Shown here in pieces: positions 1 to 7,144 of a stretch of 9,694 nt of DNA; within the stretch, counting starts at the first letter, position 1; each line of letters opens with the position of its first letter. Location of the stretch: contig DBCA01000103.1 of assembly GCA_002292805.1 (NCBI GenBank), forward strand, positions 1-9,694, read 5' to 3'. The stretch is from Caryophanales bacterium UBA970 (GTDB taxonomy: Bacteria > Bacillota_I > Bacilli_A > RFN20 > CAG-826). Made by a program: the position numbers and the translations under genes. Under the pieces are notes generated by a model. The model did no database searches, was not told the DNA's origin, and was given only the letters and a program-made list of their open reading frames with translations.

Positions 1-1939
1 AGTCTAAGTGGGCAATTTGCTTATCAAAGGTTGAGATTTGTTGTTCGACTTTGAGTTCGGCAAATTGGTTCATGTAGAGTTTATGGTAAGTGCCTTTTTT
101 CGCCATTAATTGCTTGTGACTGCCATCTTCAATAATTAATCCTTCAGACATGACTAAGATCCTATCCGCATCAACAATGGTAGACAACCGATGGGCGATG
201 ACAATCGACGTTCTGCCCTTTAATGTTTTATTAATCGCTTTTTGGATTAATGCTTCTGTTTCCGTATCAATTGAAGATGTTGCTTCATCTAAAATCATGA
301 TCGTAGGGTTTCTAACGATGGCTCGGGCAAAGGCGATGAGTTGCTTTTGCCCCACAGAGAGTTCACTGCCGCCATCGCGGAGTATGGTTTGATAACCTTT
401 GGGTAGCGACATGATGAATTCATGAGCACCAACGGCTTTACTTGCGTCGATGATCATCTCATCGGTAGCATCTAATTTCCCATAGGCAATGTTTTTTCGG
501 ATGGTGCCAGAAAAGATAAATGGGGTTTGTTGGACATAACCAATATGGTGACGTAACCATCCCACAGACCTGGTGCGATAATCCGATCCATCGATTCTTA
601 ATTCGCCAACCGTGGGCTCATAAAATCGACATAAAAGATTGACCGTGGTGGATTTGCCGCTTCCTGTTTCCCCAACAATGGCAACTGTTTGCCCTTTAGG
701 AATGATTAAATTCATGGAATGAATGATTTCTACACCAGGGTTATAAGAGAAGGAAACATTTTTAAATTCAACGTCACCACGCATCGGTTCATACATGGTT
801 ACTTTTGGGTGAAGTAAGGTGCCATATTTAGCCTCGACGTCAGGGGTATCGGTGATCATCGGTACCGTTTCAATCAACGATAAGATTTTTTCAACAGACG
901 ATTGTGAGGCCATGAGTTCGGTAAACAAGTCGACAAATTCTTGAATAGGCGTATACAAAGCAGAAACAAATCCAATGAATAAAACAAAGATGGAGACATC
1001 ATAAATAATCGTGTTACTTAACATCAATGACGAACCCACAAAAATGACAATGGCTGTGGTGATGGTAGATACCAAGGTGACAGAAGGATAAAAGAACGCT
1101 TGTGTCTTTGCCGTCTTCCAAGCCTTATCACGAATATCAGTGACGATCTCGTTGGCTTCTTTTTGAACGTTATTCTCGATGGAAAGCGTCTTGATCGTTT
1201 TTGCGCCGGCGATGACTTCTGCTAACCAGGCAACGTATTTTGAAAAAGCGTTTCTTGCCGTCCGGGATAAATTAAGAATTCTAAATTGAAAATAAGGAGC
1301 AATGACCAGCATGATCGGTACGGTTGCAAGGAGGACCAGTGACATTTGCCAAGAGATAATAAACATGGTGATAAGAATGAAGACTAGTTCAAAGGTGATC
1401 CAAACAAACCGGGTGATTCCCCAAGAGATCATGTCCGAAATTTTACTCGTATCGGATTGGAGGCGGGCAATTAACCAACCAGAAGACGTTTTATCAAAAT
1501 AAGAAAAAGAAAGTTTTTGAACTTGAGCAAACGCGTCCTGCCTGATGTTAATGTACACAGACATTTCTAAGTAGTTGGTGGTAAAGAAAAGCAAGTAAAT
1601 GGCCACTGCTCGAATCAAGATACCAACAATGATAAGGACGATGTACTCAACGTAATTAATCGTAAAAGAAATACCAAAGATTAGTGTGACATCCATTGAC
1701 AAATCGCCAATTAAATTGGTGGATAAATTTCCTTGGTTTTCTATCGCGGTAAGTGATTGAATAATCGCCCGATCTAATAACGGAACAAAACTGCCATCAT
1801 GGAACGTGATAATAAGCATCAACGAAAACATAATCAAAAGAAGCCAATAACGTTTAAAAGCATACTTGGCAATGCGTGCCCAACTAGAAAAATTTAATTT
1901 TTTGGATAACGCTTCTTCTTCAAAAGAAAAGCTAGCCAT
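1..1939 (-). CDS. ABC exporter half-transporter, catalytic subunit of heterodimer (YheH/BmrD/LmrD type), 3' end cut by window
   Basis: This is a membrane-embedded ATP-driven exporter subunit with a transmembrane domain followed by an ATPase domain. It opens at ATG 1939 (MASFSFEEEA) and stays open for 646 residues to the window edge, so the stop is missing; the family is about this long, so little should be lost. Membrane segments lie at roughly residues 31-46, 98-120, 177-215 and 285-330. The ATPase domain shows Walker A GETGSGKS (423-430), a variant signature LSVGQ (527-531), Walker B IMILDE with catalytic Glu552, and switch His583. A linker insertion (about 367-386, with EAKYG) before the ATPase domain resembles my memory of YheH-type proteins. 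The start codon lies 2 nt after the stop of the partner gene, with GAGG at 1951-1954, so translational coupling is likely. Drug or lipid substrates are typical of the family; the actual substrate cannot be read from sequence. Confidence 0.93.
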   Translation of the reverse strand, partial: MASFSFEEEALSKKLNFSSWARIAKYAFKRYWLLLIMFSLMLIITFHDGSFVPLLDRAIIQSLTAIENQGNLSTNLIGDLSMDVTLIFGISFTINYVEYIVLIIVGILIRAVAIYLLFFTTNYLEMSVYINIRQDAFAQVQKLSFSYFDKTSSGWLIARLQSDTSKISDMISWGITRFVWITFELVFILITMFIISWQMSLVLLATVPIMLVIAPYFQFRILNLSRTARNAFSKYVAWLAEVIAGAKTIKTLSIENNVQKEANEIVTDIRDKAWKTAKTQAFFYPSVTLVSTITTAIVIFVGSSLMLSNTIIYDVSIFVLFIGFVSALYTPIQEFVDLFTELMASQSSVEKILSLIETVPMITDTPDVEAKYGTLLHPKVTMYEPMRGDVEFKNVSFSYNPGVEIIHSMNLIIPKGQTVAIVGETGSGKSTTVNLLCRFYEPTVGELRIDGSDYRTRSVGWLRHHIGYVQQTPFIFSGTIRKNIAYGKLDATDEMIIDASKAVGAHEFIMSLPKGYQTILRDGGSELSVGQKQLIAFARAIVRNPTIMILDEATSSIDTETEALIQKAINKTLKGRTSIVIAHRLSTIVDADRILVMSEGLIIEDGSHKQLMAKKGTYHKLYMNQFAELKVEQQISTFDKQIAHLD

Positions 1940-1941
1940 GG

Positions 1942-3714
1942 TTACACCATCCTCGTTTGAATCTCAAAAATTCGTTTATATAAACCAGATTGTTTAATCA
2001 ATTGCTCATGGGTGCCAACTTCGGCAATCTTTCCTTGATCTAAAACAACAATTTTATCAGCGTCTTTGGCCGTTGCCACGCGGTGCGTAATGATTAAGGT
2101 GGTGGATTGTTCTTGACGCTTTTTAAGGGCAGCACGAATGTTCATATCGGTTTCAGTATCAACGGCGCTCAAGGAATCATCAAAGACAAGAATCGGTGCT
2201 TTGGAAATGATCGTTCTTGCAATCACCAAACGTTGTTTTTGTCCACCAGATAAAGTGACACCTTTTTCACCAACACGGGTATCGTAGCCATCTTTGAAAT
2301 TGATGATGGATTTATGAATGTCTGCAATTTGTGCCGCTTTTTGAATGTCTTCTGCGGTGGCATTCGAATTAGCTATTTTTAAATTATTGATGATGGTTTT
2401 TGAAAATAAAAACGGTTCTTGTAAGACCGTCGCAATTTGCCGACGAATGTGATCTTTCGCGATGGTTTTTAGTTCAACACCATCAATTTTCACTGATCCA
2501 GACGAATAATCATAAAGCCTGGTTAATAAATGTGACAAGGTTGATTTACCAGAACCAGTTTTGCCCATGATGGCGATGGTTTCGCCAGGTTTGATCACCA
2601 ATGAGAAATTTTTGATGACCACTTCATCACTATCGTCATAATTAAAGGACATGTTATTAAATTCAATCGCTCCTTGAATGACTGGTCTGACACCTGATTC
2701 GATGTCTTCAAGGGGTTGATTAAGGATGGTGTTGAGTCGATCAATGGATGCCATCGCTTGCGCTAAATTGGATAAGGTCATTGCCACATCACGAACCGGC
2801 CAAACCACTTGACCGACAAACTGTAATGCCACCACAAACGTTCCTAACGAAATATTCCCCGTCGCGGTTAAATACACCCCAAAGGCAGAAGTTAACGCGA
2901 TTTGGCCAAACACCAAAATATCCGTGGATGAGAAGAAGAAGGAACTGGTTAATCGCCATTTGATAAACTTCTTCTTATAGTCCATGAGATGGTCTTTGAA
3001 ATCCTGAATCTCATAGGTTTCGTTGTTATAGGCTTTCACCAGTCGAATTCCTGATAACGTTTCTTCAATTTTCGCGGACACCAAACCGTCACTATCTTCC
3101 GTGACTTTAAATAATTTTCTTACACGTTTGATTAAGACCAAGGCATACAAGAACATAAATGGAAGAACAATGGTGCTAGATAGAGCAATTTCCCAAGAGA
3201 CGGTCAGTAAAATACTGAAAGCGATGGACGTTAAAAAAATCGTATACACAATCGAGTTGACTTGGCGAACTAAAAAATTTCTAACAATATCAAGATCTCT
3301 TGTGCATGTTTGAATTAAGTCACCACTTTTGTTCTTCTTGATATAAGCATAAGGAAGTCTTTCAATATGGTAAAACAGATCCAATTGGATATCTTTACCC
3401 AAATTCACATCCATGAATCCACGAATCATTAATCGAGAAAAGAACATCAAGGCACGAGCACCGCCCAGAAATAAGATAAAAATCGCCAATACCCATAAAT
3501 TTGTTCTTAAAAAAACTTGACCACCGAGTAGGTTGGTTAAAAAACTATCAATTGGACCCGATGGTTCAACGCCTTGTAAGGTATCGACAAGAATTTTAGT
3601 AGAAAAATTAGCAAGCAATAAAAAGGTTAAGGCAAAAAAAAGAATTAAAAACGATAATAAATAACGCTTTCTGTAGCCTTTGGTAAATCGATATAAAAGT
3701 TGAATATACTTCAT
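1942..3714 (-). CDS. ABC exporter half-transporter, degenerate-site subunit of heterodimer (YheI/BmrC/LmrC type)
   Basis: This 590-aa protein is the first-transcribed half of the ABC exporter pair. A six-helix transmembrane domain (about residues 1-330, first helix about 18-36) precedes the ATPase domain. That domain has Walker A GKTGSGKS (384-391), Q-loop Gln432, signature LSGGQ (488-492), Walker B ILVFDD (508-513) and switch His544. The residue after the Walker B Asp is Asp513 instead of the usual catalytic Glu. In BmrC, LmrC and TM287 the same change marks the ATP site with little hydrolysis in a heterodimer. The complementary changes in the downstream gene (normal Glu, variant signature) fit that pairing. 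The ATG start at 3714 is preceded by only a weak ribosome site but sits just downstream of a good promoter. Length is normal for the family. Substrate is unknown; multidrug or lipid export is the usual role. Confidence 0.95.
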   Translation of the reverse strand: MKYIQLLYRFTKGYRKRYLLSFLILFFALTFLLLANFSTKILVDTLQGVEPSGPIDSFLTNLLGGQVFLRTNLWVLAIFILFLGGARALMFFSRLMIRGFMDVNLGKDIQLDLFYHIERLPYAYIKKNKSGDLIQTCTRDLDIVRNFLVRQVNSIVYTIFLTSIAFSILLTVSWEIALSSTIVLPFMFLYALVLIKRVRKLFKVTEDSDGLVSAKIEETLSGIRLVKAYNNETYEIQDFKDHLMDYKKKFIKWRLTSSFFFSSTDILVFGQIALTSAFGVYLTATGNISLGTFVVALQFVGQVVWPVRDVAMTLSNLAQAMASIDRLNTILNQPLEDIESGVRPVIQGAIEFNNMSFNYDDSDEVVIKNFSLVIKPGETIAIMGKTGSGKSTLSHLLTRLYDYSSGSVKIDGVELKTIAKDHIRRQIATVLQEPFLFSKTIINNLKIANSNATAEDIQKAAQIADIHKSIINFKDGYDTRVGEKGVTLSGGQKQRLVIARTIISKAPILVFDDSLSAVDTETDMNIRAALKKRQEQSTTLIITHRVATAKDADKIVVLDQGKIAEVGTHEQLIKQSGLYKRIFEIQTRMV

Positions 3715-3731
3715 TTTTACAACCGTTATTT

Positions 3732-3761
3732 ATTATACAACTTTGATTAAAAAATTGTTAA
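3732..3761 (-). promoter_or_regulatory. Sigma-A-type promoter for the ABC exporter pair
   Basis: Reading the minus strand, TTAACA (3761-3756, one mismatch to TTGACA) is followed by an 18-nt spacer and a consensus TATAAT (3737-3732). Transcription would start near 3725, leaving a leader of only about 11 nt before the ATG at 3714. No strong Shine-Dalgarno is present. This is a prediction by eye from consensus and spacing. Confidence 0.65.
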
Positions 3762-3821
3762 AAATTGCCTAATTATCGTATTTTATCAGTGGTTTTTTCA
3801 CCGATTGAATTTTAATTCCTA

Positions 3822-3830
3822 TGCTATAAT
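3822..3830 (+). promoter_or_regulatory. Extended -10 promoter of the glycolipid/recX/yhaM operon
   Basis: TGCTATAAT is a perfect extended -10 element (TGn + TATAAT). No good -35 box occurs at 16-18 nt: the closest TTGAAT (3805-3810) is only 14 nt away. Extended -10 promoters tolerate this. A start near 3837 would give a leader of about 21 nt before the ATG at 3858. It is the only convincing promoter ahead of the four plus-strand genes. Confidence 0.65.
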
Positions 3831-3837
3831 AAATTCG

Positions 3838-3853
3838 GTCAGTGAAGACTGAT
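3838..3853 (+). promoter_or_regulatory. Small leader stem-loop just before the flippase start codon
   Basis: TCAGT (3839-3843) and ACTGA (3848-3852) are perfectly complementary around a GAAG loop, extendable by one G-U pair (3838/3853). It would sit at the very 5' end of the predicted mRNA, 4 nt before the start codon, with the only purine-rich ribosome-site candidate in the loop. It could protect the 5' end or modulate initiation; a 5-6 bp stem is weak. Confidence 0.35.
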
Positions 3854-3857
3854 AATT

Positions 3858-5198
3858 ATGCAAACACAAGAACCCCCAAAGGTTGAAATAAAAGACCAAA
3901 CATCAAACGCATCAAAGAAGTACAAAATCAATCTTTTGATTATTTTTCTTGTAGCCATTGGGTTTACCTTATTCACCCTTTTTACCGATGATAATTTGAA
4001 TGCTGTGATCACAGCATTTTCTCAAGCTAATGTATGGATGATTGGTGTTATTTTATTTGTTATGGTCTTGATTATTCTCTTTGAAGGGATCATTCTTTTT
4101 ATTCTCGCTCGACTTTATACCACCCGTTATAATTTAAAGAAATCGATTAACAATTATTTTATTGGTGTTTTTTTCTCCCATATTACCCCTTCTGGTACAG
4201 GTGGTCAGTTTGCCCAAGCGTATGTGTTTAGCAAGCAAGGGATTGAAATTGCCAATGCTGCATCGATTCTCGTGATGCATTTTCTGCTTTCACAAATTGC
4301 TCAAGTTGTCTTTGGGCTCTTAGCTTTATTATTGAGATTAGACAAATTTCTTACAATTACCCAAACCGTTAATTTATTTGGAGCCTCAATCCCAATTCTT
4401 TATTTATCTTTGGTGGGATTCGCCATTAACTTTTTAATCATTTTCTTTATTTTAGCCTTGGCAAAATCTAGATTTTTACATAAAACCATCGTCAATGGGG
4501 TCGTTGCTTTATTAGGAAAACTAAAAATCATTAAGAATCCCGATAAGGTGAAATCAAACCTTCAAGTTCAAATTGAAAACTTTAGAATCGAAAGTAAACG
4601 ATTACAATCAAACACCCCCGTGACCGTTGTTTTACTCGTTTTATTTTTTATTCGAATGACGTTATCCTATTCGATTCCTTACTTATCTGCCATGGCTTTA
4701 CCTTCGATAGATTTAAGTCAAACCAATATTTTTGATGGTATCTTTATGACCGCTTATTTAAATGTCATCATTTACTTTGCCCCATTACCTGGTTCAGTTG
4801 GTTTCTCTGAATTTTTCTTTTCATACTTATTCCAAAGTCTTTTTGGAGGTTATGCTCAAACCATTGCCCCTCAATTAATCTGGCGTGGTGTCACTTTTTA
4901 CTTAACCTTAATCATCGGGGCAATCAGTGTCATTGCCTTTAGAATGGGTAATAAAGATGCGAAGATTGTTCAAGGTGGCGATGCGTTTGTTGAACTGCAA
5001 AAATCTACCATTGAAATTAGAAGACAAACTTCTGAAGTGATGTTTTCAACAGGGGAAATGTCCTCTGGCAACATTCAGAAAAAGTTTTCAAGAATGGCTC
5101 GTGATTTTTTTGGATTTAAAACCAAAAAAGTTGATCGCTATGGAAATGTCATTAACACAGACGAAATCAATAAAAAGAATTTAAAGAATAAGAAGTAA
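3858..5198 (+). CDS. Flippase-like integral membrane protein, LPG-synthase transmembrane (UPF0104) family
   Basis: This 446-aa polytopic membrane protein has about eight hydrophobic segments (roughly residues 24-43, 59-86, 132-160, 173-203, 255-281, 290-310, 314-330 and 339-362). Two stretches match the lysylphosphatidylglycerol-synthase transmembrane family: HITPSGTGGQFAQAY (108-122) and PLPGSVGFSEF (309-319). There is no soluble aminoacyl-transferase domain, so it should not make lysyl-PG. Members of this form are thought to move lipids or glycolipids across the membrane, and often sit beside glycosyltransferases. Here the glycolipid-type glycosyltransferase starts 4 nt downstream, which supports a glycolipid role by inference. 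An 80-residue charged tail (about 365-446, ending in Lys-rich sequence) extends beyond the last helix and is probably cytoplasmic. The ATG follows an extended -10 promoter; the ribosome site is weak. Confidence 0.85.
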   Translation: MQTQEPPKVEIKDQTSNASKKYKINLLIIFLVAIGFTLFTLFTDDNLNAVITAFSQANVWMIGVILFVMVLIILFEGIILFILARLYTTRYNLKKSINNYFIGVFFSHITPSGTGGQFAQAYVFSKQGIEIANAASILVMHFLLSQIAQVVFGLLALLLRLDKFLTITQTVNLFGASIPILYLSLVGFAINFLIIFFILALAKSRFLHKTIVNGVVALLGKLKIIKNPDKVKSNLQVQIENFRIESKRLQSNTPVTVVLLVLFFIRMTLSYSIPYLSAMALPSIDLSQTNIFDGIFMTAYLNVIIYFAPLPGSVGFSEFFFSYLFQSLFGGYAQTIAPQLIWRGVTFYLTLIIGAISVIAFRMGNKDAKIVQGGDAFVELQKSTIEIRRQTSEVMFSTGEMSSGNIQKKFSRMARDFFGFKTKKVDRYGNVINTDEINKKNLKNKK

Positions 5199-5202
5199 AT
5201 AC

Positions 5203-6366
5203 ATGAAAATAGCATTATTTACAGATACATATCCACCAGAAATTAACGGCGTTTCTGTCAGCGTTGGTCTCCACCAAAAAGTGTTGATGGATCAAGGTCA
5301 TGAGGTGTTGGTGATCACCACGAATCCTTTTGGAAAACAAATCGTGATTGAAGCTGGGGTGATTCGTATCCCAGGCGTTGAGTTAAAAAAGCTTTATAAT
5401 TATCGGCTTTCTAGTTTCTTTAGTGCAATAGCTTATCAATATATCCGAAAATGGAAACCAGATGTCATCCACATTCATACGGATATAGGCATAGGTATTT
5501 TTGGCAAGATCACAGCTTTCTTCTTAAAAGTCCCAACGGTAGTCACGTATCACACGATGTATGAAGACTATACGCATTACGCTGGTTTCCTTAAAGGATT
5601 AGCGTCTCGGGTCGTTAAACAATTTTCAAAATCTATTGCCGAACAATGCACGGAGTTTATTTCTCCTTCGTTAAAGACCAAAGAAAAAATCCGAAGTTAT
5701 GGTGTTGATCGATATATTAACATCGTTCCTACTGGAATTGATTTTACCAGGTTTCAACTCGCAAGTTTAGATCGCAACAAACTAGCCGAGATTAAAAATC
5801 GATGGATTTTACCTGGAGAAAAAGTACTACTCTCTTTAGGCCGTGTGGCGAAAGAAAAAAGCATGGAAGTGATTGTAAAAGGATTCGCTAAGGTTATTCA
5901 ATCAGGAGAAGAACATATTCGTTTATTGATGGTTGGTGATGGTCCAGACCGTCATGGTTTAATTGATTTAGCTAACCAACTAGGAATTTCAGACAAAGTA
6001 AGTTTTGTTGGTGCAGTACCAATTCAAGAGGTTCCTTACTATTATCAAGTAGCAGACGTGTTCGTCTCTGCTAGTTTAACGGAAACCCAAGGATTAACGT
6101 TTATGGAAGCCATGGTCTCTGATCGCTTGGTCTTATGCCGCTTTGATGAAAATCTTGCGGAATTAATTCGCCATCAACAAACTGGATTTATTTTCAGCGA
6201 TGAAGAAGATTTTGTAAGACAAGTGAAAACCATCTTCAATTTAACCAAAGAGAAAAGAGAACAAATCAAAGGTGATGTTGCCACGGCAGTCAATCGATAT
6301 TCCTTACTTAACTTTTATCAGAATCTAATTGAGGTATATCAACGTGCGACAAGACAATACTGGTAA
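5203..6366 (+). CDS. GT4-family glycosyltransferase, 1,2-diacylglycerol 3-glucosyltransferase-like
   Basis: This 387-aa retaining GT-B glycosyltransferase probably transfers glucose from UDP-glucose to diacylglycerol at the inner face of the membrane, making the monoglucosyl glycolipid. The N-terminal acceptor domain opens with MKIALFTDTYPPEINGVS, typical of this group. HTMYEDYTHY (117-126) closely resembles the motif of Acholeplasma and streptococcal diacylglycerol glucosyltransferases. The C-terminal donor domain has GRVAKEKS (213-220), VGDGPDR (244-250) and the EX7E motif with Glu294 and Glu302. No membrane helix is evident, fitting a peripheral membrane enzyme. The ATG lies 4 nt after the flippase-like gene, with a weak AGAAG ribosome site at 5191-5195. 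The sugar and acceptor are inferred from family resemblance; another lipid acceptor is possible. Confidence 0.88.
   Translation: MKIALFTDTYPPEINGVSVSVGLHQKVLMDQGHEVLVITTNPFGKQIVIEAGVIRIPGVELKKLYNYRLSSFFSAIAYQYIRKWKPDVIHIHTDIGIGIFGKITAFFLKVPTVVTYHTMYEDYTHYAGFLKGLASRVVKQFSKSIAEQCTEFISPSLKTKEKIRSYGVDRYINIVPTGIDFTRFQLASLDRNKLAEIKNRWILPGEKVLLSLGRVAKEKSMEVIVKGFAKVIQSGEEHIRLLMVGDGPDRHGLIDLANQLGISDKVSFVGAVPIQEVPYYYQVADVFVSASLTETQGLTFMEAMVSDRLVLCRFDENLAELIRHQQTGFIFSDEEDFVRQVKTIFNLTKEKREQIKGDVATAVNRYSLLNFYQNLIEVYQRATRQYW
6331..6334 (+). promoter_or_regulatory. Ribosome binding site that selects the recX GTG start
   Basis: GAGG inside the end of the glycosyltransferase gene lies 9 nt before GTG 6344. 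The alternative TTG at 6329 overlaps this site and has no good Shine-Dalgarno of its own, so the GTG is preferred. Confidence 0.6.
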
Positions 6367-7144
6367 TATCATTACGTCCATCGAGATTAAAAAGAAAAAA
6401 ATTGTTATTACCTTTGCCTCAGATCAATCCTTATCGTTATCAAGTGACCAATACACCCAAGATTATTTTTATGTTGGCAAAGTTATTGATGACAAGAAAT
6501 TTGAAGAGCTAACCCAAGCCACCAAAACCCAACCATTGATTGACTATGGCTTTCGCTTATTAACCAAAGGGCGTTATAGCGAGTATCAAATCCGGGAAAA
6601 ACTCTACAAAAGAGAAGCGTTAAAACCACAAGTCGATGAAGTGATTTCACGACTAAAACTAGCCCATTTAATCGATGATGCAAGTTTGTTAAAGGATTGG
6701 GTTCATCATTTTCAAAAGCGTGGCTATGGGTTGAGAATGATCAAAAGCAAACTTCATGACAAAGGTTTTTTCCCACATCTGCTTGAAACCATTCATATCG
6801 ATGAGGACATTGAACGAGAATCGATCACCCGTTTGATTGAGCAAAGCATCAAAAAATACCACCGTCTGAGTGAACGTGATCGTAAGCAAAAAATCACCAC
6901 GATGTTACTACAACGCGGATATGAATCCAAAGTCTATCATTCAACCTTAGAAGCAATCCCCAGTTTAAGCCAAGAACAAACTGACCATAATCTAAAGGAA
7001 GCTTTTGAAAAAGCCTTGAGAATGTTTCAATCGCGTTTCGCTGGTCGAGAACGGGATGAAAAAATCATTAACTTCTTACTTCGTAAAGGCTATACTTATT
7101 CCAATATTATTCGTTTGATCAAGGAGTCAACACATGGGCATTAA
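6344..7144 (+). CDS. recX: Regulatory protein RecX
   Basis: RecX binds RecA filaments and modulates recombination and the SOS response in the cytoplasm. From the GTG start the product is 266 aa, close to the usual Firmicutes length (about 264 in Bacillus). It is mostly helical with the repeated RecX three-helix pattern. Signature pieces are LLTKGRYSEYQIREKL (near residue 72), KRGYGLRMIKSKL (near 125) and LLRKGYTYSNIIRLI (near 245). The N-terminal 60 residues are a beta-rich leader (SIEIKKKKIVITF), as in other Gram-positive RecX. I chose GTG 6344 over the upstream TTG 6329 because GAGG (6331-6334) is correctly spaced. The gene overlaps the glycosyltransferase by 23 nt and yhaM by 11 nt, so its expression is tied to the operon. 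No recA and no obvious LexA box are visible here. Confidence 0.9.
   Translation: MRQDNTGNIITSIEIKKKKIVITFASDQSLSLSSDQYTQDYFYVGKVIDDKKFEELTQATKTQPLIDYGFRLLTKGRYSEYQIREKLYKREALKPQVDEVISRLKLAHLIDDASLLKDWVHHFQKRGYGLRMIKSKLHDKGFFPHLLETIHIDEDIERESITRLIEQSIKKYHRLSERDRKQKITTMLLQRGYESKVYHSTLEAIPSLSQEQTDHNLKEAFEKALRMFQSRFAGRERDEKIINFLLRKGYTYSNIIRLIKESTHGH

Larger units (their letters stand above)
3783..3855. repeat. Inverted repeat TTATCAGT / ACTGATAA flanking the promoter of the downstream operon
   Basis: TTATCAGT at 3783-3790 is the exact reverse complement of ACTGATAA at 3848-3855. The two arms bracket the extended -10 box at 3822-3830. A further TCAGTG copy lies at 3839-3844, repeating 3786-3791. 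Such spaced half-sites could be an operator, but the arms are short and the sequence is AT-rich, so chance is possible. Confidence 0.4.

Noticed and set aside
150..392. Plus-strand open frame of 80 codons
   Set aside because: Lies wholly inside and antisense to the ATPase domain of the ABC subunit, whose Walker B and signature motifs are intact; no ribosome site and no recognisable product.
1302..1502. Plus-strand open frame of 66 codons
   Set aside because: Antisense shadow of the ABC transmembrane domain, with no promoter or ribosome site.
2748..3313. Two plus-strand open frames (2748-2963 and 3101-3313)
   Set aside because: Antisense to the 590-aa ABC subunit; compositions are not protein-like and no initiation signals are seen.
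3786..3808. Hairpin with GGT/ACC core around a T-run, as a terminator or operator
   Set aside because: Only three to four contiguous pairs with mismatches outside; too weak, and no gene ends nearby.
6329..6343. TTG at 6329 as the recX start
   Set aside because: It overlaps the GAGG ribosome site, which is correctly spaced for the GTG at 6344.
6483..6889. Two minus-strand open frames (6483-6683 and 6689-6889)
   Set aside because: Antisense to recX, which has clear family motifs over the same bases.
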